A stretch of DNA of 64,000 nt, from positions 28,512-92,511 of the forward strand of contig JAHDYR010000043.1 in NCBI GenBank assembly GCA_019828565.1, read 5' to 3'. The notes beneath the pieces were generated by a model, which had not been told where the DNA came from, made no database searches, and saw nothing but the letters and a program-made list of their open reading frames with translations. Source of the stretch: Carpediemonas membranifera. Its lineage: Eukaryota > Fornicata. Made by a program: the position numbers and the translations under genes. Numbering within the stretch: position 1 is the stretch's first letter; each line of letters opens with the position of its first letter. Shown piece after piece: positions 10,701 to 19,334 of this stretch.

Positions 10701-10804
10701 ACAGGACCTCGGATCTTAACCACGGAGGAGACGACAGGGAGAGACAAGGACAACACGGGAACGCAGATGAGAGGCTCGTTCAGCGGGAACACCTGGGCCG
10801 GTAG
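7778..10804 (+). CDS. L-A ORF1 with DEDDh/Maelstrom-like exonuclease domain
   Basis: This encodes 1008 aa, uninterrupted; start codons further in (about 7820 or 7904) are possible. Residues 1-400 are charged, with no family I recognise. Residues about 420-650 resemble a DnaQ-like DEDDh exonuclease of the Maelstrom (MAEL) subtype. They show DxE in AIDFEC (D426, E428), a second acidic block KGVEMESFL (539-547), and H630-C-G-L-A-D635, matching the ExoIII-epsilon pattern HxxxxD. A metal-type cluster surrounds the last motif: C619-x2-H622 ... C628-x-H630-C631. The C-terminus (about 950-1008) is low-complexity D/G/R/H. It is expected in the element RNP; a 3'-5' exonuclease role is inference. Confidence 0.7.
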   Translation: MGETGRPGRRPHPDMYMWPDFRTQKFRPSLWTRKRGEILHSTMQVEIPTRIRDSTQKQWEDIRELLDSFLAERNDSRTLLLRRTGKFTGKSLNANSKGRKEVIMNARRILFATGVTDNKDIILRNPCGIHGLRDLFYMLTEALNPRDEEAKDMAQALEPKTLKAGFTGMARWPSEKDIETAILKPKEDGPIEWNGDRDSVKKAEGSFILVSGAHGDEAVEGVPYDKVWDPANQGPVTRVAYEQEDGKYRVILELSDTSAWSISRFMEEARDILRLQAPEAPAIWQAAWNKSGIYLKGRTNILGEGEETPLSNEPPFRKVRLEVLKATSVRSNRDEHADLDRSSASTVIDGDEEQHVKDKEERRQQATMPGRRSLDDSLLEVNKNMAGANQGKIDQDEEVDSNKDSSQPPRMPRKDKEKRLVIGAIDFECADPGVKKAGIPAIPVEGGIVLFDLSTGDILGHGHGLYYQDIPAASMDQARYTAWAVTGLPPATFVEVGTGRPPIEYEKHIHTFRDWANRLAAQLARIERSEGWKIIMYAKGVEMESFLLTNPTNGLEQGTREFFQARLVDEKKLPEILENNGKEEAGQNLRDNLDKANYLEAVTTWSNGWQNRSEPKGVCPYHRHTAGCYHCGLADTVVFTARIRALCKERMSTPDVYHYMGKALDKTMEAVGKAEPGMDIMGGPEFATRRDTFEIFGTYPIGDARDVSREVGDRILVVPDNGHRFGIGFGFGEVLLGMKGILLAPLTTMDNEGVLERSPLWTIMERATANQLRMVRVRKGLGAAREEDIITMAMLYDWWPSKEATAHQGVWGCDDLAESLRDYEKVIVNVKAPRNRGRITLGASFIPRDWGMVRVSEAGTILSRMRKEGARLVSAAIPDEPRANTVNVPGITYVPTIDGKSEQPYQSRFFDNGLEEKARRISTRMVGRHFGQDADQGHHDQHGDREEDRRVGHGAGGRAGVRADDRTGDRAGNMNRTSDLNHGGDDRERQGQHGNADERLVQREHLGR

Positions 10805-10820
10805 AGGCTCAGAGGGAGGC

Positions 10821-11282
10821 ATGGACAACAGCAAGGATCACTCTTCCTCCACGACGCTCAAGCGCAAGGAGGGCAGCACGAGTAGGATCATGGACTCGGA
10901 CAGCGGAAAGAGAAGCAGGCACGAAGAGGACACGGACTGGGAGTCTGGAAGCAGACAGGCAACCGGCATGGACTCGGAGAAGCTGCGGCTCCGAAAGCAG
11001 TTGGCAGAGGCGCAACAAGAGATCTCAGCGCTCAAGGCTGCCCGACTCATGCAAGAGCAAGGCCACGGTAGGTTGGTGCTCTCCGGCGCCGCGACTAAGC
11101 CCAGCAAGGAGAAGCCCACGATCCCCCGGCACAAGCACAAGAAGGCTAAGAAGACCAAGGAGATCTCACCCATGGACCTGATGACCCAGTTCATCATGGT
11201 AATGCAGAGTCTACAAGGACAACAAGTGAGTCAGGCCGAGGACAGCTGCAGAGGCAGTGGGGAGTCCACGGAGGAGGAGTAA
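10821..11282 (+). CDS. L-A small basic coiled-coil ORF
   Basis: This encodes 153 aa, starting at an ATG 17 nt after the ORF1 stop. The N-terminal third is Ser/Asp/Lys/Arg-rich. The middle (SEKLRLRKQLAEAQQEISA) has heptad spacing typical of a short coiled coil. A lysine-rich block (HKHKKAKKTKE) precedes a hydrophobic helix MDLMTQFIMVMQ and an acidic tail. I do not recognise a family. Position between ORF1 and the endonuclease, plus basic and coiled-coil character, suggest an RNA-binding, multimerising accessory protein. It may be reinitiated after ORF1. Confidence 0.55.
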   Translation: MDNSKDHSSSTTLKRKEGSTSRIMDSDSGKRSRHEEDTDWESGSRQATGMDSEKLRLRKQLAEAQQEISALKAARLMQEQGHGRLVLSGAATKPSKEKPTIPRHKHKKAKKTKEISPMDLMTQFIMVMQSLQGQQVSQAEDSCRGSGESTEEE

Positions 11283-11614
11283 GGACATGGTAAAGCAGTA
11301 TTCTTTCAAGGAACAAGCAACATTTTCTTTATAATTCACAAGCCCTGGCTCCCACCCAGGGCCCGGCATTAGCTGAAATGCACTGCCGGTAGGCTGTAGC
11401 GGCAGCCAAAGGGGGGGTCACGTCATATCGTCCCCCTCCTAAGTACCCTGCCCGAAGAATGGAAGGTCACCAGGAGGTAACAAGGTTGGCCTGACAAGGG
11501 TCACCGAGACCGGCATCTAGGCCCCTTGTTAGGACAAGGATAGCAGGAGAGGAGCGGGAAGCTGGGGCTCCCAAATTCTGGGAATTCGCAGGATAAGGAA
11601 ACAGGACAAAGGCA
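11283..11614 (+). other. Non-coding spacer between LINE ORFs
   Basis: No open frame of interest lies between the small basic ORF and the endonuclease start. L-D begins inside this stretch (its 5' truncation corresponds to about 11514). Confidence 0.6.
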
Positions 11615-12337
11615 ATGGTAACCTACAAGATACTTAGTCTGAACACAGAGGGACACATAGGAAGAGGAAAGGACTTCACGGCGTCTATGGCAACGGCGAT
11701 TCAGCTAAGGTTGAAGGACATAGAGGCAGTACTCATACAAGAGACATGGAGAACGGCGAATACGAGGGTTCATTGCTTCATGGACCTTGACTACGCACTA
11801 GCAGGGAGGGAGACGGAAGAGGACCTGGTCTTAGCCAACGAAAAACGAAAGGCGGATGTCAAAAGTCAGCACCGCATCAACCGACAACTAGGCATAGCAG
11901 GCAATGACGAACCTGCGCCAAGATGGAAGGGAACAAGGGAAGGCATCGGCACGATAGTGAGCCCACACGCAACTGCAAAGTGGGACATCGGCATATCGGA
12001 CAGCCTATCGGGAAGAGTGCAAGCCAGCATAATGAGAACCGGCAGGGACATACTAGTCATCAACGTGTATGGCCCCCCATCCGGCCACAGCAAGCAGGAG
12101 AAGGATGGATTCAGGGACACTATACAGAAGATCATGGACATGAAAGGGAGCATGGAGGCCATAATTATGGGAGACTGGAACATCGACCCAGGCCATGGAA
12201 AGATCCACCCGGTGGAAGGATATGATGGAGAAGCACAGGCTCAAAGCCATCATACCCAAGTCTGGGACGCTCACATCAGGAACATCAACCCCGGACTTTG
12301 CAGTGACAACACCAGGAATCCAGGGGGCGGAGATTGA
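11615..12337 (+). CDS. L-A AP endonuclease-like domain (start of ORF2)
   Basis: This encodes 240 aa from an ATG, with the exonuclease-endonuclease-phosphatase fold motifs of LINE endonucleases: LSLNTEG, LIQETW (metal-binding Glu), INVYGPPSG (Tyr) and IIMGDWNID (Asp/Asn). The C-terminal SDH-type end of the fold is in another frame (GSAHNGITLAW near 12370), so this frame's stop at 12337 reflects a shift between about 12200 and 12250. L-D shows the same arrangement (42734-43456). The enzyme nicks target DNA to prime reverse transcription. Confidence 0.85.
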   Translation: MVTYKILSLNTEGHIGRGKDFTASMATAIQLRLKDIEAVLIQETWRTANTRVHCFMDLDYALAGRETEEDLVLANEKRKADVKSQHRINRQLGIAGNDEPAPRWKGTREGIGTIVSPHATAKWDIGISDSLSGRVQASIMRTGRDILVINVYGPPSGHSKQEKDGFRDTIQKIMDMKGSMEAIIMGDWNIDPGHGKIHPVEGYDGEAQAQSHHTQVWDAHIRNINPGLCSDNTRNPGGGD

Positions 12338-13481
12338 GGTGGTAGAGTCTCAGAAGGTCGGGGTATGGGGCTCAGCACACAATGGAATCACACTAGCATG
12401 GAAGGAACAACGGTACTATGGCAGAAGAGGGCGAGACGTGGCTCTGGCCATACCCGAGGTGCACACCTGGCCCATGAAAAAGAAGAAGGGGCCAGTCACA
12501 GTCTCAAAGCTGAACAGGATCAAGAGCTCGGACCAATGGGAAGAGACTATAAGAGCATGCATGGGCGACCCAGTGAACAACAGGGGAGCAAAGGCAAGGG
12601 ACAAAGTGTTCGGGAACGGAGTGTGGAGCGAACTCCAGCGAACCCCATGGACAGAAATAGGCAACAGGACCAGGAAGGAAAGGATGAAAGAGGAGCTGGA
12701 GAAATACTGGGGAGAGCGCAGGGCCAAATGGGTGGCCGACCTCAGCAGAAGTGCAAAAGGGGGGTATAGGGCCTCAAGGGCCTCAGTGGAAGCTGCCATC
12801 AGAAGGTGGTGGTGTGATAACCAATACAAGGGAATGCCGGAGAGCCTCCTCAAGGACGGAGTGATAACCACGGACAAGGCGGCCATCAGCGAGATCCTCT
12901 TGCAACAGTATGCTAGAGTCAGCAGAGGCAGGGAACCCACCTGGAAGACATGGAGGGGCAGGGACGGAAATGAGTTCAAGGAAAGCGAGGTCAAAGCCGC
13001 AATCAAAAGGATCAGGAGGGACACCGCACCAGGGCCTGACCTCACATCTGGAGACATGCTGAGAGAGCTGGATGAGAAAGGCCTTAGGGAAGTGACGAGG
13101 CTCATCAACAGGGTCTACAGGGAGGGCGACGTACCCAAAGCATGGAAGTATGCCACAGTGTCGGCCATACACAAGACAGGGAAGCCAAGGGTCAAGCCGG
13201 AATCATATAGACCAATATCCTTGACACCACTGCTGTACAGGGTCTATGGTAGATTGCTCAAGATACGTCTGGAAGCAGCAACGAAAAGGTTCATACCAAG
13301 AGAACAGGCTGGTTTCCAGTCAGACAGGGACGTCATCCAGCAGATACAGTACATTGTGCAGCGGCACCAGGAGGGGGTGAGACCACGTCAATCTTTCTGG
13401 ACATCGAGAAGGCATATGACACGGTACCAAGGGACATTCTCATGGATAAGCTACAGGGTATGGGGGTGGAGGAGCACTTGA
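12195..13481 (+). CDS. L-A ORF2 middle: endonuclease end, linker and RT fingers
   Basis: This frame carries TPDFAVTTPGIQ and GSAHNGITLAW (end of the endonuclease), a charged linker of about 230 aa, then the RT 0-2 motifs DTAPGPDLTSGDML, VSAIHKTGKP, ESYRPISLTPLLYRVYGR and EQAGFQSDRD. After QEG near 13373-13377 (a run of five G) it leaves the RT frame and ends at 13481. One more G would join it to the catalytic palm. The same five-G break is present in L-D. Confidence 0.8.
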   Translation: MERSTRWKDMMEKHRLKAIIPKSGTLTSGTSTPDFAVTTPGIQGAEIEVVESQKVGVWGSAHNGITLAWKEQRYYGRRGRDVALAIPEVHTWPMKKKKGPVTVSKLNRIKSSDQWEETIRACMGDPVNNRGAKARDKVFGNGVWSELQRTPWTEIGNRTRKERMKEELEKYWGERRAKWVADLSRSAKGGYRASRASVEAAIRRWWCDNQYKGMPESLLKDGVITTDKAAISEILLQQYARVSRGREPTWKTWRGRDGNEFKESEVKAAIKRIRRDTAPGPDLTSGDMLRELDEKGLREVTRLINRVYREGDVPKAWKYATVSAIHKTGKPRVKPESYRPISLTPLLYRVYGRLLKIRLEAATKRFIPREQAGFQSDRDVIQQIQYIVQRHQEGVRPRQSFWTSRRHMTRYQGTFSWISYRVWGWRST

Positions 13482-15055
13482 TCAGGGCAATTCAAGGCAC
13501 AATAAAGGAAACCTGGATATCAGTCAAGGGGGCAAAGGCATGGGAAAGAACCAACAGGGGAGTTAAGCAAGGGTGCGTCCTGGCACCGACACTGTTTGTG
13601 CTGTTCATAGCTAACTGGCCCCACCTGGCCAGAAAGAAAATCAAGGGAGAACGGTACGACATCAGAGAACCGCCAAGGACCACGAGCCACCTCAGCGACC
13701 GACTACCGGCAGCACTTACCATGTTTGTGGATGACACTGCGGTCACAGGGAGCAAACCGGAGCATAGCCAGATGGTCGCCAACATAATGGTAGACATAAT
13801 CAGAGAGCATGAAATGAGGGTGAACGTCCAGAAGAATGTAATGATTAGCGTGGACAGAACAGCCCTAGTCAGGATCGAGGGGGTAACACTACTGCCAGAG
13901 AAGGAGGCGAGATACCTGGGATTATGGATCGCAAGTGGGAAGGACCCTATGTCGGCCTGCATAAGGCGGAAACAGGAGCAGAGCGAAAGGTACAAGAGAC
14001 TGGTGAGATGGGCAGGGTGGACCAGGGCAAACATGCCAGCACTAGCGAGCAGGCTACTACTGGAAATATATATATGGCCCAGGATCCTCTTCGGAGTCGA
14101 GGTGTGGGGGAACGCACCGGGAGGTAGAAGGATCTGGAATGACTGGCAGGGAATCATGGCAGGAACAGGACCGGGAGGGGGCGCAGCCATGAGGCTGATG
14201 AATGGATGGGTGGACCTCCAGGCACACATGGAATGGCTGGCAGTCAAAAGGATAGTCAACTACAGGGACCAGGATATACCAGTCAGAAACAGAGAATGGG
14301 GGCGAGGCACGGTTATGTGGGAAGCTAGGGAGAGAGTGCAGCATCTACTGGAGGGCACCAGAGAGGGAGCCCCCAAACCAGCGCTACTGGATTATGGCAT
14401 GGAAACGATCAGGAGGGGGTGGATGAAGCGGTGCAAAAGCCGTACGGCACTAGGACTAATGGAAATCATGGGGACAAGGAAATTAAGCAAGTGTCTGCAA
14501 GGTAAGCCTACGGTAGACCGAAAGGCTGGGAAGGGGCAAAGCAGGGCGGAATGGAAGAGAATTGTATCCATTGCAGCCAATGTCAGCCCATCCCCATCGT
14601 CGGCAGAGAGAGGGGAGGGCCCTATGAGAGCCATCACAGAGCTGGCCCAAGGCGCTGACCTAAAGAGAGAAATTAGCAGACTATGCCCCCTATGCTCGGA
14701 GGAGTCGGAGGTGAGCCTATTCTACAGGATCATTAGGGAAAAGCCAGGACCAGCAAGGAAGCAGGAAATGATCAGGGAGTGGGCAGAGGGCCAGAGGCTA
14801 GGATCGGCAGCGCACATAATCTGTGAATGCCCGGCAGTAGACAGGGGAGATGCTTGGACAAAGCTGTGGACAGCAGCGAAGCACAAAACTAAGGACTTGG
14901 AAGTAAGGCAGGGCCCCCAGGGCGAATGGTACCAGGAAAGACCCATCCTAGAATTACAGCAACTAATAATATGGGGCTCGGAGGACATTTGGGAAGGCCT
15001 CACGGCAGGACTACGGGAACTGGCAAAGGTTTACAACAGCTTCAAGGTGGAATAG
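13376..15055 (+). CDS. L-A reverse transcriptase palm, thumb and C-terminal zinc domain
   Basis: RT motif A is FLDIEKAYDTVP (near 13397), motif B RGVKQGCVLAPTLF, motif C MFVDDTAVTG (VDD in place of the more usual ADD, near 13722), motif D VNVQKNVMIS, and YLGLWIASGKD follows. The C-terminal third has CPLCSEE ... HIICECPAVD, a CCHC-like cluster typical of LINE ORF2 ends. A near-identical intact frame lies at 40015-41628 (L-D), and decayed versions are in L-B and L-C. It synthesises element DNA at the nicked target. Confidence 0.9.
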   Translation, partial: GETTSIFLDIEKAYDTVPRDILMDKLQGMGVEEHLIRAIQGTIKETWISVKGAKAWERTNRGVKQGCVLAPTLFVLFIANWPHLARKKIKGERYDIREPPRTTSHLSDRLPAALTMFVDDTAVTGSKPEHSQMVANIMVDIIREHEMRVNVQKNVMISVDRTALVRIEGVTLLPEKEARYLGLWIASGKDPMSACIRRKQEQSERYKRLVRWAGWTRANMPALASRLLLEIYIWPRILFGVEVWGNAPGGRRIWNDWQGIMAGTGPGGGAAMRLMNGWVDLQAHMEWLAVKRIVNYRDQDIPVRNREWGRGTVMWEARERVQHLLEGTREGAPKPALLDYGMETIRRGWMKRCKSRTALGLMEIMGTRKLSKCLQGKPTVDRKAGKGQSRAEWKRIVSIAANVSPSPSSAERGEGPMRAITELAQGADLKREISRLCPLCSEESEVSLFYRIIREKPGPARKQEMIREWAEGQRLGSAAHIICECPAVDRGDAWTKLWTAAKHKTKDLEVRQGPQGEWYQERPILELQQLIIWGSEDIWEGLTAGLRELAKVYNSFKVE

Positions 15056-15967
15056 AAGCATGTCATGAACCCCTGACTCCAGGACCGGGAAGGGATGGAC
15101 AAGGAATCAGCCATGGACCACCCTCGCTGGGTGCTAAGCTCCTGGGATCAGTGAGGAAAGGCCCCACGTATCCCGGTAGCCAGGAACCAAAGCAAGGGAA
15201 GGAACGACTGCAAGGAAATAACAGGAAGGACAGACCAGAAATAAGAAAGAAAGGACATGCAACAAGGACAGAGCAAGGATAAGGTCAAGGAAATCCATAT
15301 TCATATGGTTGCACCACTCGTTGGGACCCCAAGGAAACTGCAGGGACTGGCCACGGGGGTCGGAGGGGCAAGGTGCCCCTGCCGCCCTTGTTAACGACAT
15401 GGGAAACCAGGGACATGTAGTGCAAGCGAAATGTTGTAAGGGGTAACAGGACAACCAGGCCCAGCGCCTGGGGGTACACCACCCATGCCCTGACCCACGC
15501 CACCTAACCAGGGTAGACAGCATGGACTTAGTCACTTTCCCCGCCTTCGGGTAGGCTTCCTAACAGAGTCGAGGGGGCATGGAATTGGGGAACCGGACAG
15601 ACGAGAGGGTGCCGTGGCTGAACGGCTCTACAAGGACTGCAGGGAAGCAAGGAGTGTCATAGTCAAGGTCCTGCAGGACGATCCTGCCTGTCAATGCCCC
15701 GAGGACAGACCCCCAGGCTCCCCGGATAGTTGCCGGACTTTCAGGGAGACAGGAAAGCATATTTGCACGGAGATGGCCGCAGGGCCTCTGGGGCGATTGG
15801 AATCGGCTTTCCGCGGAGACAGTAGCACCGAAAGCCCAAGGCAAACGCTGCTGACCAGTTTGCCACGGGAAATAGGCAGTACCCCGGGGCACTCAGCTCC
15901 AAGACAACGGGAAACAAGCTCAGTCCGGGGTCAGAATCCAAGCACCATAAATTTCTTTCTTTCTTTC
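15056..15967 (+). other. L-A 3' untranslated region and TTTC tail
   Basis: No coding pattern is seen. This region is the part of the LINE shared by all copies: 207-273, 17256-18170, 26491-27400 and 39107-40014 correspond to it wholly or partly. It ends ATTTCTTTCTTTCTTTC. Confidence 0.7.
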
Positions 15968-15981
15968 CCTTGCATTCCTGG
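15968..15981 (+). repeat. Target-site duplication of L-A, right copy
   Basis: Identical to 7291-7304. Confidence 0.95.
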
Positions 15982-16299
15982 ATAGTCGGCCTCGGCCTCA
16001 AGCCCGAACATCGGCTGTGGCGCAGGGTGAAGAGCACGAGCTCCCTAAGCGTCAAGAGAGACGCTTCAATTGACTACTTAAGACAACAGACACAGAACAT
16101 ATTCGGCCCGAAGACAGGGCTACACTCCTTCCGGAAGGGTGGGGCTTCCGAGCTGGCGTTGGGTGGAACGCCGCTCGAGGCGCTGCTTGCACTTGGTACC
16201 TGGAGGAGAGTGGAATCGATGAGAGCCTATATTGGCCCAGCCATCAGGACCAACACCGGATTCGCGGGGGAGTTGACGAAGAGCCTCCTCCGCCAGTAA
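15982..16299 (+). pseudogene. E2 tyrosine recombinase, 3' part
   Basis: Continues the YR protein interrupted at 7304. It holds the linker LWRRVKSTSSLS, the catalytic His/Arg in LHSFRKGGASELAL (near 16120), the helix LLALGTWRRVESM and the nucleophile Tyr in RAYIGPAI (near 16225). The stop at 16299 matches the length of the E1 and E6 enzymes. Excising the LINE and one 14-bp duplication would restore frame continuity, so the enzyme was probably functional before L-A arrived. Confidence 0.9.
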
Positions 16300-16425
16300 A
16301 CATCTTGCGTTCCAGCAAGAACCTCCGAGGCGGTAATGGATTCCGCTGGGGGTATGCCTGCCCGAGGTCAGACAGGACGTGACTGGGCAGAGAGCACCTA
16401 TTACGGCAGTTGCGGTATAACCGTT

Positions 16426-16564
16426 GGGTAGTACCCCAGCTCATTGTCGCAAGGGCGACGGGACGTGGGCGAGGCCGGCAATCGCCGGATGCCCGCGTCA
16501 TTGGTCAAGATTGGTCGGCGCAGTTTATGCGGCCAGATGACGAACGATTCGCAGCCGGTGGCTG
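16426..16564 (+). repeat. E3 A1 repeat (139 bp)
   Basis: Matches 22135-22273 over 139 bp, from GGGTAGTACCCC to GCAGCCGGTGGCTG. The gag start codon (16537) lies inside the repeat. Confidence 0.95.
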
Positions 16565-17118
16565 CGACGGCCGAGGAAGTGGCAGAACTGCGTACCACGG
16601 TGCAGGAGATGCAGAAAGCTCAGGAGAGATCCACCAAGATCCTCGAGAGGATGGCCGCCGCAAGCGCCGAATCTGAAGCGGATTTCCACGAGGAACTGGC
16701 GTTTGAAGAAGATGAACAAGACCCCATCATGGCTTCCCTTTCATACATTGAGGCCATGACCGAGCTGCCGAAGAAGCGCCCTCTTCTGGAGGAGGCGAAG
16801 TTCCTTCGGAAGGTTCAAACGATCCTCACCTCTTCTACAGACACGAAACTCCTCAAGCGTCTTTCCCCCCTCCTCTCCGCCCGGCGTAGAGCTCTGATGA
16901 TGAAGGATGAAGATTACAACGACGTCACAGTCACCTACTTTCAGAACCAGGTATGGAAGGCCATCGCGGACAAAGGAACCCTCGACGAGTCCCAGATCGA
17001 GTCCTTCGAGCTCAAGTCTAAGATTCACGGAGCCAAGCGAAAGGGCGACAAGTTTCAGCCTCCGGGAGGCGGGGGCCGAGGCGGCAGCTCTCGCGGTCGC
17101 AACCGGCAGTCAAACTAA
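16537..17118 (+). CDS. E3 gag-like ORF1
   Basis: This encodes 193 aa from the ATG at 16537, in the same relation to the CAGTTTATG leader as in E1 and E4. It opens with a coiled-coil (VAELRTTVQEMQKAQERSTK), followed by an acidic patch (EELAFEEDEQD), the family blocks MTELPKKRPLLEEAKFLRKV and RRALMMKDEDYNDVT, and a Gly/Arg-rich tail (GGGGRGGSSRGRN) likely to bind nucleic acid. Uninterrupted. It is the structural protein by position and shared blocks. Confidence 0.75.
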   Translation: MTNDSQPVAATAEEVAELRTTVQEMQKAQERSTKILERMAAASAESEADFHEELAFEEDEQDPIMASLSYIEAMTELPKKRPLLEEAKFLRKVQTILTSSTDTKLLKRLSPLLSARRRALMMKDEDYNDVTVTYFQNQVWKAIADKGTLDESQIESFELKSKIHGAKRKGDKFQPPGGGGRGGSSRGRNRQSN

Positions 17119-17255
17119 CCGAGAACCACCTCTTCCCATCGATAACTGGCGACGTGTGGCGACTCTGGGAGCGCTTCGGCGCCTCAGAGCACGTCGTCAG
17201 CCTACTCAGAGACGGCGTTCCAATATCACTGACCGCGCCTCCGTCGGCGGCCGCA
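17115..17255 (+). pseudogene. E3 RT ORF, 5' end (cut by LINE L-B)
   Basis: In the -1 frame to gag, open from the gag stop: LFPSITGDVWRLWERFGA, then VVSLLRDGVPISLTAPP. Homology stops at the L-B target site (17244-17255) and resumes at 19335. Confidence 0.85.
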
Positions 17256-19322
17256 GAAAGAAAGAAAGAAATTTATGGTGCTTGGATTCTGACCCCGGAC
17301 TGAGCTTGTTTCCCGTTGTCTTGGAGCTGAGTGCCCCGGGGTACTGCCTATTTCCCGTGGCAAACTGGTCAGCAGCGTTTGCCTTGGGCTTTCGGTGCTA
17401 CTGTCTCCGCGGAAAGCCGATTCCAATCGCCCCAGAGGCCCTGCGGCCATCTCCGTGCAAATATGCTTTCCTGTCTCCCTGAAAGTCCGGCAACTATCCG
17501 GGGAGCCTGGGGGTCTGTCCTCGGGGCATTGACAGGCAGGATCGTCCTGCAGAACCTTGACTATGACACTCCTTGCTTCCCTGCAGTCCTTGTAGAGCCG
17601 TTCAGCCACGGCACCCTCTCGTCTGTCCGGTTCCCCAATTCCATGCCCCCTCGACTCTGTTAAGAAGCCTACCCGAAGGCGGGGAAAGTGACTAAGTCCA
17701 TGCTGTCTACCCCGGTTAGGTGGCGTGGGTCAGGGCATGGGTGGTGTACCCCCAGGCGCTGGGCCTGGTTGTCCTGTTACCCCTTACAACATTTCGCTTG
17801 CACTACATGTCCTTGGTTTCCCATGTCGTTAACAAGGGCGGCAGGGGCACCTGTGCCCCTCCGACCCCCGTGGCCAGTCCCTGCAGTTTCCTTGGGGTCC
17901 CAACGAGTGGTGCAACCATATGAATATGGATTTCCTTGACCTTGTCCTTGCTCTGTCCTTGTCGCATGTCCTTTCTTCCATAATTCTGATCTGTCCTTCC
18001 CTGTTCTTTCCTTGCAATCGTTCCTTCCCTTGCTTTGGTTCCTGGCTAACGGGATACGTGGGGCCTTTTCTCACTGATCCCCGGAGCTTTGCGCCCAGCG
18101 AGGGTGGTCCATGGCTGCTTCCTTGTCCATCCCTTCCCGGTCCTGGAGTCAGGGGTTCATGACATGCTTCTATTCCACCTTGAAGCTGTTGTAAACCTTT
18201 GCCAGTTCCCGTAGTCCTGCCGTGAGGCCTTCCCAAATGTCCTCCGAGCCCCATATTATTAGTTGCTGTAATTCTAGGATGGGTCTTTCCTGGTACCATT
18301 CGCCCTGGGGGCCCTGCCTTACTTCCAAGTCCTTAGTTTTGTGCTTCGCTGCTGTCCACAGCTTTGTCCAAGCTTCTCCCCTGTCTACTGCCGGGCATTC
18401 ACAGATTATGTGCGCTGCCGATCCTAGCCTCTGGCCCTCTGCCCACTCCCTGATCATTTCCTGCTTCCTTGCTGGTCCTGGCTTTTTCCCTAATGATCCT
18501 GTAGAACAGGCTCACCTCCGACTCCTCCGAGCATAGGGGGCATAGTCTGCTAATTTCTCTCTTTAGGTCAGCGCCTTGGGCCAGCTCTGTGATGGCTCTC
18601 ATAGGGCCCTCCCCTCTCTCTGCCGACGATGGGGATGGGCTGACATTGGCTGCAATGGATACAATTCTCTTCCATTCCGCCCTGCTTTGCCCCTTCCCAG
18701 CCTTTCGGTCTACCGTAGGCTTACCTTGCAGACACTTGCTTAATTTCCTTGTCCCCATGATTTCCATTAGTCCTAGTGCCGTACGGCTTTTGCACCGCTT
18801 CATCCACCCCCTCCTGATCGTTTCCATGCCATAATCCAGTAGCGCTGGTTTGGGGGCTCCCTCTCTGGTGCCCTCCAGTAGATGCTGCACTCTCTCCCTA
18901 GCTTCCCACATAACCGTGCCTCGCCCCCATTCTCTGTTTCTGACTGGTATATCCTGGTCCCTGTAGTTGACTATCCTTTTGACTGCCAGCCATTCCATGT
19001 GTGCCTGGAGGTCCACCCATCCATTCATCAGCCTCATGGCTGCGCCCCCTCCCGGTCCTGTTCCTGCCATGATTCCCTGCCAGTCATTCCAGATCCTTCT
19101 ACCTCCCGGTGCGTTCCCCCACACCTCGACTCCGAAGAGGATCCTGGGCCATATATATATTTCCAGTAGTAGCCTGCTCGCTAGTGCTGGCATGTTTGCC
19201 CTGGTCCACCCTGCCCATCTCACCAGTCTCTTGTACCTTTCGCTCTGCTCCTGTTTCCGCCTTATGCAGGCCGACATAGGGTCCTTCCCACTTGCGATCC
19301 ATAATCCCAGGTATCTCGCCTC
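17256..19322 (-). mobile_element. L-B: 5'-truncated LINE copy
   Basis: The minus-strand copy corresponds to about 13904-15967 of L-A. It is flanked by a perfect 12-bp duplication TCGGCGGCCGCA (17244-17255 and 19323-19334), and its tail reads as GAAAGAAAGAAA on the plus strand. It contains the RT thumb and C-terminal zinc region but not the catalytic palm. Confidence 0.95.
18170..19322 (-). pseudogene. L-B reverse transcriptase C-terminal fragment
   Basis: It starts at ARYLGLWIASGKD and runs to the normal end KVYNSFKVE. It is nearly identical to L-A, but a T run near 18480 has one extra base relative to L-D, which shifts the frame after the CPLCSEE motif. Confidence 0.85.
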
Positions 19323-19334
19323 TCGGCGGCCGCA

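Larger units (their letters stand above)
7305..15967 (+). mobile_element. L-A: full-length APE-type LINE (8,663 bp)
   Basis: L-A is bounded by a perfect 14-bp duplication and ends in a short TTTC repeat instead of poly(A). It contains a ~470-nt leader, a large ORF1 (7778-10804), a small basic ORF (10821-11282), an endonuclease-RT region (11615-15055) and a ~900-nt 3' UTR. Four other copies in the window (L-B, L-C, L-D, L-E) are 5'-truncated but share the same 3' end, as expected for target-primed reverse transcription. Confidence 0.95.
4300..16425 (+). mobile_element. E2: YR retroelement interrupted by LINE L-A
   Basis: E2 has a leader with CAGTTTATG near 4342, a gag-like ORF, an RT-RNase H-MT-like ORF and a YR ORF split at 7304/15982 by the 8.66-kb LINE L-A. 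Without the LINE the element would be about 3.5 kb. The region after the YR stop (16300-16425) should hold B/A repeats, but only a short match (CCGTTGGGTA, 4256 and 16421) is evident. The right boundary is set by the precise start of E3. Confidence 0.75.

Noticed and set aside
10767-10820. Earlier in-frame start for the small basic LINE ORF, overlapping ORF1
   Set aside because: The ATG at 10821, 17 nt past the ORF1 stop, gives a protein starting at the Ser/Lys-rich region. The upstream part is antiphase to ORF1.
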